Position numbers and translations under genes: made by a program. From Acinetobacter baumannii (GTDB lineage: Bacteria > Pseudomonadota > Gammaproteobacteria > Pseudomonadales > Moraxellaceae), in the NCBI RefSeq assembly GCF_009759685.1, contig NZ_CP046655.1, positions 1-9,540 of the forward strand: a stretch of 9,540 nucleotides of DNA, given 5' to 3'. Below the pieces are notes generated by a model. The model was not told the origin of the DNA. It did not search any database and worked only from the letters and a program-made list of their open reading frames with translations. Shown one piece after another: positions 5,171 through 9,540 of the stretch; position 1 is the first letter of the stretch, and each line of letters begins with the position of its first letter.

Positions 5171-5195
5171 TATAATATTAAGCAAGGTAATATAC

Positions 5196-5624
5196 ATGAG
5201 TACTCTCTATTCAACTCAAGTCAAAGCAGTCGGTGGACGTTCGGGAACGATTCGTAGTGAAGATGGTATCTTAGAACTAAAATTGGCTTTGCCAAAAGAA
5301 TTAGGTGGTAAAGGTGATGCAACGAATCCTGAACAATTATTTGCAGCTGGCTATGCTGCATGCTTTGGAAATGCAGTGATCCATGTAACTCGTAGCAATA
5401 AAGAATATAAAATCCGTGATAACGATGTAGAGGTCCTGAGTACTGTTGGAATAGTTGCTAATGGCAATGGTGGATTTGCCTTGACAGTACACTTAGATGT
5501 CACGCTTTCAGGTATTTCACAAGCTGATGCAGAGAAAATCGTGGAACAAACGCATCAAGTATGTCCTTATTCCAATGCTATTCGAGGTAATATACAGGTG
5601 TCTACCACTGTCTATACCAAATAA
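5196..5624 (+). CDS. ohr: Organic hydroperoxide resistance protein Ohr
   Basis: The 142-aa cytoplasmic thiol peroxidase reduces organic and fatty-acid hydroperoxides. It belongs to the Ohr branch of the Ohr/OsmC family. The peroxidatic cysteine is Cys56 in AAGYAACFGNA and the resolving cysteine is Cys123 in VCPYSNA. The conserved Arg20 (in GTIRSEDG) and Glu46 (in NPEQLF) that shape the active site are present. The frame stays open to an ATG at 5103, but that lies in the XerD arm of pdif site 4 and upstream of the promoter. The start at 5196 has AAGG nearby, follows the operator, and gives the usual family length. Its regulator gene ohrR follows after 6 bp. Plasmid carriage would add peroxide tolerance to the chromosomal defence. 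Confidence 0.95.
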   Translation: MSTLYSTQVKAVGGRSGTIRSEDGILELKLALPKELGGKGDATNPEQLFAAGYAACFGNAVIHVTRSNKEYKIRDNDVEVLSTVGIVANGNGGFALTVHLDVTLSGISQADAEKIVEQTHQVCPYSNAIRGNIQVSTTVYTK

Positions 5625-5630
5625 AAAGCT

Positions 5631-6062
5631 ATGTCCAAGAATCAGCTTTGCTTAGATGAGCAACTATGTTTTCCTATTTATGCTGCATCTAATTTAATCG
5701 TAAAAGCTTATCGCCCTTTTCTTACACCTCTCGGACTCACTTATCCTCAATATTTAGTGATGTTGGTTTTGTGGGAAAAAGAATGTGTAAGTGTGGGTGA
5801 TCTTGGACAAATTTTACATCTTGATAGTGGAACATTAACCCCACTATTAAAAAGAATGGAGACATCTGGTCTAATTAATCGATCACGTGATCCTAATGAT
5901 GAAAGACGAGTTCTTATTTCATTAAAAGATAAAGGGCGAGACTTATCTGCTGAAGCAGAAAAGATTCCTAAAGAGCTTACCAAGAACATTGAGTTTGATA
6001 ACTTAAATCAATTACGAGATGAATTAAAAGTATTAGTTAATCTATTATCAGAAAGAATTTGA
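5631..6062 (+). CDS. ohrR: OhrR, MarR-family organic peroxide sensor and repressor
   Basis: The 143-aa winged-helix repressor responds to organic peroxides. The sensing cysteine is Cys13 in LDEQLCFPIYAASN, aligned with Cys15 of Bacillus subtilis OhrR. A second nearby cysteine, Cys7, is unusual and could form a disulphide. The recognition helix is about residues 61-77 (LHLDSGTLTPLLKRME), and the wing carries the MarR signature DPNDERR (87-93). It is transcribed 6 bp after ohr with only a weak ribosome site, so its output should be lower and coupled to ohr. Its likely operator is the inverted repeat at 5143-5158. No cysteine matching the distal resolving Cys of two-cysteine OhrR proteins was seen after residue 60, which suggests a one-cysteine-type mechanism unless Cys7 takes part. 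Confidence 0.93.
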   Translation: MSKNQLCLDEQLCFPIYAASNLIVKAYRPFLTPLGLTYPQYLVMLVLWEKECVSVGDLGQILHLDSGTLTPLLKRMETSGLINRSRDPNDERRVLISLKDKGRDLSAEAEKIPKELTKNIEFDNLNQLRDELKVLVNLLSERI

Positions 6063-6083
6063 GACCTCTTAATATCTGATAAT
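6044..6083. repeat. Inverted repeat across the ohrR stop codon
   Basis: ATTATCAGA (6044-6052) and TCTGATAAT (6075-6083) are perfect 9-bp arms with 22 nt between. The ohrR stop codon lies in the loop. No T run follows, so it is not a standard terminator; it may protect the mRNA end. Confidence 0.45.
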
Positions 6084-6123
6084 GGAAGCCTGTTTACTTT
6101 CAAGAATCAATTAGTTTTTCTAA

Positions 6124-6151
6124 AATTAACATAATACACCTTATACGAAGT
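6124..6151 (-). repeat. pdif site 5 (XerD-XerC orientation)
   Basis: On the minus strand: XerC arm ACTTCGTATAA, hexamer GGTGTA, XerD arm TTATGTTAATT. Together with part of its flank (6120-6149) it is identical over 30 bp to the reverse complement of 1728-1757 at pdif site 1. Confidence 0.9.
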
Positions 6152-6192
6152 CAAAAAAATATATCTATATGATAATTAATGAAATTGTAAAA

Positions 6193-6220
6193 CCTATTCA
6201 TAATGACCATTATGTAAAAT
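6193..6220 (+). repeat. Degenerate pdif site (XerC-XerD orientation)
   Basis: Arms CCTATTCATAA and TTATGTAAAAT flank hexamer TGACCA. The XerD arm matches TTATGTTAAAT at 10 of 11 bases. The XerC arm matches at only 6 of 11 but keeps the inner CATAA. It would restore the alternating orientation between the sites at 6124 and 6667. Confidence 0.45.
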
Positions 6221-6224
6221 GGAG

Positions 6225-6260
6225 ATGATAGAAGTGTACTAGTGAGTACACTTCTATCAT
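6225..6260. repeat. Perfect 16-bp hairpin
   Basis: ATGATAGAAGTGTACT (6225-6240) and its exact complement (6245-6260) flank the loop AGTG. It sits 4 bp after the degenerate pdif site and directly against the terminator at 6261. It may extend that terminator or be a protein-binding site. Confidence 0.7.
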
Positions 6261-6289
6261 AAAAAAGAGAGCTGCTAGCTCTCTTTTTT
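6261..6289. terminator. Bidirectional terminator
   Basis: A perfect 13-bp stem (6261-6273 with 6277-6289, core GAGAGCT) closes a 3-nt loop, with A6 and T6 ends. It lies 5 bp beyond the stop of the minus-strand gene and is also correctly placed to end rightward transcripts from ohrR. Confidence 0.85.
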
Positions 6290-6294
6290 ATGTT

Positions 6295-6522
6295 TTATTC
6301 AAAATGAAGTTGATATTTATCCGTCGTAATCTTGATCTTGAGGTTCTTATATTTTCGTTTTGTGGCACTCAGGGCTGAATCTGTCACTTCTGCATGAAAT
6401 TTAGGGTCATTCATTAGATCATGAAATAGTTTATATCCAATCAATAACTTACTGGATTTTTTCTTTTCCTTTAGATCATTTTCAATCAACTGATCCAATT
6501 CTTTTACAGAAAAACTATGCAT
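6295..6522 (-). CDS. Hypothetical protein, 75 aa
   Basis: I do not recognise the family. It is a small basic protein with a charged N-terminal helix (VKELDQLIENDLKEKKKSSK), a helical middle (LLIGYKLFHDLMNDPKFHAE) and a strand-like basic end (KRKYKNLKIKITTDKYQLHF). This shape would suit a small nucleic-acid-binding or adaptor protein, but there is no diagnostic motif. The frame also stays open to an ATG at 6558 (87 aa). I chose the ATG at 6522 because GAGGG lies just before it (6527-6531 on the plus strand), whereas the first ATG has no ribosome site. A bidirectional terminator follows the stop at once, and a pdif site lies 145 bp upstream. That complete gene-terminator organisation supports real expression. 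Confidence 0.6.
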   Translation of the reverse strand: MHSFSVKELDQLIENDLKEKKKSSKLLIGYKLFHDLMNDPKFHAEVTDSALSATKRKYKNLKIKITTDKYQLHFE

Positions 6523-6666
6523 ATTACCCTCTATAGTATCTTTCTGATAAAACACCATACAGACTTAGTAAGAGGATTTAAAGCTTATTAGATAATTGAT
6601 ATTTATGAAATTGTGAGAAAAATAATATATTAGATTTATTTATTTATTTAAGTTAAGTTTTTCTAA

Positions 6667-6694
6667 AAATAACATAATACACCTTATGCGAAAT
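6667..6694 (-). repeat. pdif site 6 (XerD-XerC orientation)
   Basis: On the minus strand: XerC arm ATTTCGCATAA, hexamer GGTGTA, XerD arm TTATGTTATTT. The stretch 6656-6694 repeats 6113-6151 in direct orientation with three mismatches in 39 bp, so the 543 bp between them could be lost by recombination. Confidence 0.9.
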
Positions 6695-6751
6695 TCCAAT
6701 GTAAGCCCAAAATAGAAATGTCCAACTTCTCTAAAATCCCTGCTAAATAAA

Positions 6752-7516
6752 CTACTCTTCGCCTTTTTCTAAGGCCTTTTTAATTTCAATTACTGACAAT
6801 AATTCTCCGCCCTTTTGCCAGGTATGTAATCCTTCTAACACCTGAATAAAAAGTTTATTTGCTTTAAAATATTCATTTTCATATGTCTTAACATCTTTAA
6901 AAATTAAAGATTTACGTACTTCATTATGAAACTTTGTCGTATTCACAATCCGATTGGTAATCTGTTGAGGAGTATCATTGCTAATATCAATATTGAGTTT
7001 CTTAAATGCGACAAGAACAGCACCACCTAATTCAAATTTACGTTGATTTTCAGCTTTGCGTTTTTTCCCAGCATCCTTCTTCTGTAGCTGACTCAAATAC
7101 AATTCTAAATCACTGTATTCAAGCTTTTGCGCTTTAAAATTCAGATACCGTGTCGCCAAGGTTTTTAAAATATTTAGTTCCATCTGATCTAGTGCATTCT
7201 TTTGAAAAAGTTCATACAGATCTAAAAACTTCTGTTCATACTCGGTTTTAAGAGGCAGATTATTCAACTCTTCAAACAGCAATTTCAACTTCAGATGTTC
7301 ACGATAAGGTTTTAAAGCCTCTTTGACCAGAACCTGATCTGTCTGAGTTAGCCCCTCAAAATTACAATCAACACTATTTAAAGCCTTTAACACTTGAGAT
7401 TGAAGATCAGAAAGCTGTTCTTGCTGTTCTAAAAACTCTACAAATGCATGTAACTCAGCAATCTGTAACAACTGAGCAGGTCGACCACGCTTTTTTGCTT
7501 TTTCCATTTCCATCAT
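6752..7516 (-). CDS. Probable mobilisation (relaxosome) accessory protein
   Basis: The predicted 254-aa protein is soluble and helical. It opens with a basic AT-hook-like KKRGRPAQLLQ (residues 8-18 of this start) and has long amphipathic helices. It carries KKRKAENQRKFELGGAVLVAF about two thirds along, resembling the R-rich 'K/R-x-E-L-G-G' signature of TraD/MobC-type accessory proteins of MobQ systems. It is divergent from the relaxase gene with oriT between them, the arrangement of mobC and mobA in RSF1010. A role in helping the relaxase melt or bind oriT is inferred from this context. The frame extends to an ATG at 7624, but those extra 36 codons are almost wholly made of two palindromes; the ATG pair at 7511-7516 is more credible. 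The ribosome site is weak in every case. Confidence 0.65.
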   Translation of the reverse strand: MMEMEKAKKRGRPAQLLQIAELHAFVEFLEQQEQLSDLQSQVLKALNSVDCNFEGLTQTDQVLVKEALKPYREHLKLKLLFEELNNLPLKTEYEQKFLDLYELFQKNALDQMELNILKTLATRYLNFKAQKLEYSDLELYLSQLQKKDAGKKRKAENQRKFELGGAVLVAFKKLNIDISNDTPQQITNRIVNTTKFHNEVRKSLIFKDVKTYENEYFKANKLFIQVLEGLHTWQKGGELLSVIEIKKALEKGEE

Positions 7517-7526
7517 CTGCCGCCAA

Positions 7527-7590
7527 ATTTTCAGAACTGCAACCTCTTTAAATATGGTTTTACCATATTTAAAGAGGGCAGTCTGAAAAT
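7527..7590. repeat. Long imperfect palindrome A
   Basis: The core is a perfect 15-bp inverted repeat (7543-7557 with 7563-7577, CCTCTTTAAATATGG) around TTTTA. It extends through CTGC/GCAG and ATTTTCAG/CTGAAAAT with two small bulges, giving 27 paired bases per arm. It lies just upstream of the chosen start of the accessory gene and would fold in its mRNA leader. Confidence 0.85.
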
Positions 7591-7651
7591 AATTATTTAA
7601 TATAAAAATAAAAATTCTTTTCAAGAAATTTTATTTTTATATTAAATAATT
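7591..7651. repeat. Long imperfect palindrome B
   Basis: Bases 7591-7613 pair perfectly with 7629-7651 (23 bp, all A and T). The pairing continues past a one-base slip to a CTT/AAG tip at 7617-7625, about 28 pairs in all. It abuts palindrome A exactly and borders oriT. The alternative start codon at 7624 lies at its tip. Confidence 0.85.
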
Positions 7652-7663
7652 CGCACTTGACAG
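7636..7663 (-). promoter_or_regulatory. Candidate promoter of the accessory mobilisation gene
   Basis: On the minus strand, CTGTCA (7658-7663) and TATAAA (7636-7641) are 16 bp apart. Transcription would start inside palindrome B and carry palindrome A as a leader hairpin. The -35 overlaps the oriT inverted repeat, so relaxosome binding could repress it. Confidence 0.35.
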
Positions 7664-7800
7664 TTTCTCCTCATCGGAGAAACTAGTACGCAATGGGGCG
7701 CTTCCCCCTTGACCCCCTTCAACCGGATTTTTCAGCCATACAGGCATTTCAAATCCGGGCGGTTTTCATTCCGTTTCACTGCATAAAAACCGAACCCACA
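7652..7800. other. oriT: Origin of transfer (oriT), RSF1010-like
   Basis: The perfect inverted repeat AGTTTCTCC/GGAGAAACT (7662-7670 with 7676-7684) is followed by AGTACGCAATGGGGCGC. This recalls the RSF1010 oriT, where a GTTTCTC/GAGAAAC repeat precedes the GTAAGTGCGCC nick region. The nick is expected just right of the repeat, in about 7685-7705. Two CCCCCTT repeats (7704-7710, 7713-7719) and the inverted repeats CCGGATTT/AAATCCGG (7723-7730 with 7751-7758) and CGGTTTT/AAAACCG (7760-7766 with 7786-7792) follow. It lies between the divergent mobilisation genes and is richer in GC than its flanks. The exact nick position is not determined. Confidence 0.75.
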
Positions 7801-7817
7801 ACCCAGCAGAGGTGAAC

Positions 7818-8987
7818 ATGGCCAGCTACCACTTCAGCGTCAAAAGCAAAAATAAGGGCTATGCGACCGGCCATTATCTCTACATTTCCCGGCTGATGCA
7901 GTATGAAGGCATCCGCAAAACCAGCAATGAGACCATAGAACATATTGAACCTGGTCGATGTATGCCTGCCTTTGTAAAAGATCCCATTGATTTTTGGCAG
8001 GCAGCAGATACGTATGAACGAGCCAATGCCAAGGCCTACATGGAGTATGAAATTGCCCTACCGAATGAGTTCACGTCAGAACAGCGTAAAACGCTCATAG
8101 AGACGTTTTTAGACAAACATATAGTTCCACAGCAATATCCGCACTCATACGCCATACACAACGTAAAATCACGTATCAGTGGCGAAGATCAGCCTCATTG
8201 TCATCTGATGTTCTCGCTAAAAGCGGATGACGGCATTGAACGCAGCGCAGAACAGTACTTCAAACGCTATAACCCTCAAGATCCAGCCAAAGGCGGTGCC
8301 AAAAAAATCCAACTTCAAGATGGCCATGAAGACTATTCCACTTTTTTGATCTATATCCGAAAACAATGGGAAAATCATTTGAATGATGCCCTTGCACAGC
8401 ACTGCCCGACCGTCACCTACACACTGGATGGCCAAGACATCACCATCAAAAATCAGGTTTCAGCAGACAGCTATGAAAAATATAACGAGATCCACAGCAC
8501 GCTATACCTTCCAGAGCCAAAACTAGGCGTTGGACAACAAAATGCGACAGCGGAATATCTCGCCCAAATCCAAAAAATCAGAGAACACAACCAGCAAGAA
8601 CGAGAACTCGAAGAACGCCAAAAGCAATTAGATCAACAACATGAATATTTTTATAGTGCTGAAAACAACCCATTTTCATCATTGGAAGTCATGTATTACC
8701 TGAATTACTTAATCAAGAATGCAACAAATAAGGACAAACTAAAAAATGATTTGAATGAAATTATCAAAAACCAAGGCCCTATACTTAAACAAGAAGCTTG
8801 GTCCATCTACGAAATGAATGAAAAACTAGAAGACTCAAGACGTAACAGTACCCCATGTTTTGAGTTCGAGGTGCATTCACTTCCTGAATACGTATTACCG
8901 ATACAAAATACGCCTCCCAAACGCACTCAATCAGAACCAGTACAACCTAAAGCTGATGATTATGATTACGGTGGCCCTGGTTTTTAA
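7818..8987 (+). CDS. mobA: MobA/MobL-type relaxase (MobQ class)
   Basis: The 389-aa relaxase nicks oriT and pilots the strand during conjugation. It starts with the family's MASYHFSVKSKNKG. The catalytic tyrosine is probably one of Tyr20 or Tyr22 in GHYLYISR. The metal-binding histidines are seen as His114 (AIHN) and His127/His129 (DQPHCHLMFS), matching the H...PHxH motif of the family. Residues 255-275 form a charged coiled coil, and the protein ends in an acidic DDYDYGGPGF, perhaps a secretion signal. AGAGG at 7808-7812 lies 5 nt before the ATG at 7818, which is better than the GTG at 7812. It is shorter than the long MobA-primase fusion of RSF1010 and has no primase. No secretion genes are present, so transfer would need a helper plasmid. 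Confidence 0.92.
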   Translation: MASYHFSVKSKNKGYATGHYLYISRLMQYEGIRKTSNETIEHIEPGRCMPAFVKDPIDFWQAADTYERANAKAYMEYEIALPNEFTSEQRKTLIETFLDKHIVPQQYPHSYAIHNVKSRISGEDQPHCHLMFSLKADDGIERSAEQYFKRYNPQDPAKGGAKKIQLQDGHEDYSTFLIYIRKQWENHLNDALAQHCPTVTYTLDGQDITIKNQVSADSYEKYNEIHSTLYLPEPKLGVGQQNATAEYLAQIQKIREHNQQERELEERQKQLDQQHEYFYSAENNPFSSLEVMYYLNYLIKNATNKDKLKNDLNEIIKNQGPILKQEAWSIYEMNEKLEDSRRNSTPCFEFEVHSLPEYVLPIQNTPPKRTQSEPVQPKADDYDYGGPGF

Positions 8988-9015
8988 GCTCAGTTGGTTT
9001 TATCCAAAGTTTACA

Positions 9016-9295
9016 GAGCGAGTGTCTACGAGCGAACAGACACAATTAAAATTTTTGCCATGCTTTTTCCCTGATTACAAACTCCCCTTTGCTGCTGAGA
9101 CTGAGATACAGAGCATCCCGGAGGGTGCGAACAGATTTAATTTGCATCTAGGTCGAGCGAAGCGAGTATAAAAAACTTATGAGCGAAGCGAATTCCGAGT
9201 TGCTTTTGCTTTTTTGAAGTTATCACGAGATTAACCCAAAAATTGCCCCTTCGAACTGAGCGTAAGCGAAGTTCAATAGAGTTTGAGCGTAGCGA
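9016..9295. repeat. Dispersed GAGCGAAGCGA-type repeats
   Basis: Two short copies GAGCGA (9016-9021, 9030-9035) are followed by GAGCGAAGCGA at 9155-9165 and 9181-9191, GAGCGTAAGCGAA at 9258-9270 and GAGCGTAGCGA at 9285-9295. All lie on the plus strand in the non-coding region after mobA. Their role is unknown. Confidence 0.7.
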
Positions 9296-9313
9296 AAACA
9301 TAGGGCAATTTTT
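9238..9313 (+). terminator. Large stem-loop, possible terminator after mobA
   Basis: AAAAATTGCCC (9238-9248) pairs perfectly with GGGCAATTTTT (9303-9313), ending in a T run. The 54-nt loop holds an inner pair GAACT/AGTTC (9253-9257 with 9270-9274) and two GAGCG repeats. CCCAA/TTGGG just outside can extend the stem. It would shield the origin from rightward transcription, though the long loop makes it an unusual terminator. Confidence 0.5.
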
Positions 9314-9398
9314 CATTCATTGGGCTTTTAATTATTTTTAATCTTTTAAATGCTTTTAAATAAGCTGTAAACCTTTATTTATAATAGTTTCATAGTTA

Positions 9399-9507
9399 AT
9401 AAAACTAGGTTTATCGACCCATAAAACTAGGTTTATCGACCCATAAAACTAGGTTTATCGACCCATAAAACTAGGTTTATCGACCTTAAAGCTAGGTTTA
9501 TCGACCC
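9399..9507 (+). repeat. oriV: Iterons of the replication origin (oriV), five copies
   Basis: Four tandem 22-bp direct repeats start at 9399, 9421, 9443 and 9465, with core CTAGGTTTATCGACC. A fifth begins at about 9486 with a changed start (TTAAAG for ATAAAA), and its core is offset by 21 bp, not 22. The fourth repeat ends in CGACCT, not CGACCC. Initiators of the Rep_3 family bind such arrays. With an AT-rich tract on the left and repM reached across the window edge on the right, this is the plasmid origin. Confidence 0.93.
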
Positions 9508-9540
9508 ATAATTAAGTTAATTTACAACTCAATTGAAATA

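Larger units (their letters stand above)
5084..6151. mobile_element. pdif cassette 4: ohr-ohrR
   Basis: Oppositely oriented pdif sites (5084, 6124) enclose a self-contained unit of promoter, operator, resistance gene and repressor gene, in about 1.07 kb. It is the cleanest cassette in the window. Confidence 0.7.
6193..6694. mobile_element. Possible pdif cassette 5: 75-aa unknown gene
   Basis: About 0.5 kb lies between the degenerate site at 6193 and the good site at 6667. It holds one small minus-strand gene with its own terminator. The call depends on accepting the degenerate left site. Confidence 0.4.
8988..9398. other. Non-coding region between mobA and the iterons
   Basis: About 410 bp have no credible gene. 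The left part holds six copies of a GAGCG(A)AGCGA-type motif and hairpins. The right part (about 9314-9398) is very AT-rich and probably forms the easily melted part of the origin. The inverted repeat GTGTCT/AGACAC (9022-9027 with 9038-9043) also lies here. Confidence 0.6.

Noticed and set aside
5103..5195. Extended N-terminus of Ohr from an ATG at 5103
   Set aside because: The ATG belongs to the XerD arm of a pdif site and lies upstream of the promoter and operator. Starting at 5196 gives the normal 142-aa Ohr.
6587..6612. pdif-like TAA...TTATGAAAT near the start of the 75-aa gene
   Set aside because: The spacer would be 7 bp and neither arm matches well; it is probably chance in AT-rich DNA.
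7517..7624. First 36 codons of the long frame of the accessory mobilisation gene
   Set aside because: They are encoded almost entirely by the two palindromes, and the ATG sits at a hairpin tip without a ribosome site. Kept as an alternative only.
8860..9171. A plus-strand open frame of 103 codons overlapping the end of mobA
   Set aside because: It overlaps mobA in another frame for its first 128 bp, has no ribosome site, and its end is just the translation of the GAGCGAAGCGA repeats (GRAKRV).
9399..9507. Array of direct repeats as a possible CRISPR
   Set aside because: The repeats are immediately tandem with no spacers. They are iterons beside a rep gene.

Overview
The window looks like a complete, or nearly complete, small mobilisable plasmid of Acinetobacter, opened inside its replication origin. 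The iterons lie at the right end (9399-9507). The Rep_3-type initiator gene they should control begins at base 44 on the left, so the two ends join naturally into one ori-rep unit. The host call rests on the RepM-like initiator and its small helix-turn-helix partner, a HigB2/HigA2-like toxin-antitoxin pair, an AT-rich composition, and above all a series of 28-bp Xer recombination sites (pdif sites), which are typical of Acinetobacter plasmids.

Layout. 1-1685 is the replication backbone: repB/repM, a promoter overlapped by a tandem palindromic operator, a helix-turn-helix/coiled-coil protein, and a strong terminator. 1726-6694 is a mosaic of short cassettes bounded by pdif sites at 1726, 2368, 3763, 5084, 6124 and 6667, plus a degenerate site I infer at 6193. 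The cassettes carry: (a) a gene fragment and an unknown 111-aa protein; (b) a non-coding stretch with two terminators and a higBA toxin-antitoxin operon with an overlapping third small gene; (c) an exported Sel1-repeat protein with a SUKH (SMI1/KNR4) protein, possibly orphan immunity genes; (d) ohr with its repressor gene ohrR; (e) an unknown 75-aa protein on the minus strand. 6695-8987 is the mobilisation block: a probable relaxosome accessory gene on the minus strand, two back-to-back ~60-bp palindromes, an RSF1010-like oriT, and a MobA/MobL relaxase on the plus strand. 8988-9398 is non-coding and rich in GAGCGAAGCGA-type repeats and hairpins. The iterons follow.

How it works together. RepB binds the iterons to start replication and probably represses itself through an inverted half-iteron beside its start. 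The helix-turn-helix protein probably controls its own promoter. HigBA stabilises the plasmid. The relaxase acts at oriT and needs a helper plasmid for transfer, since no type IV secretion genes are present. Host XerC/XerD can shuffle the cassettes. Three pdif sites share the same central hexamer (GGTGTA), so inversion or excision within this plasmid is plausible.

The least explained parts are the Sel1/SUKH cassette, the third gene of the higBA operon, the twin palindromes upstream of the accessory mobilisation gene, and the non-coding 2396-2833 stretch with an exact DnaA box.
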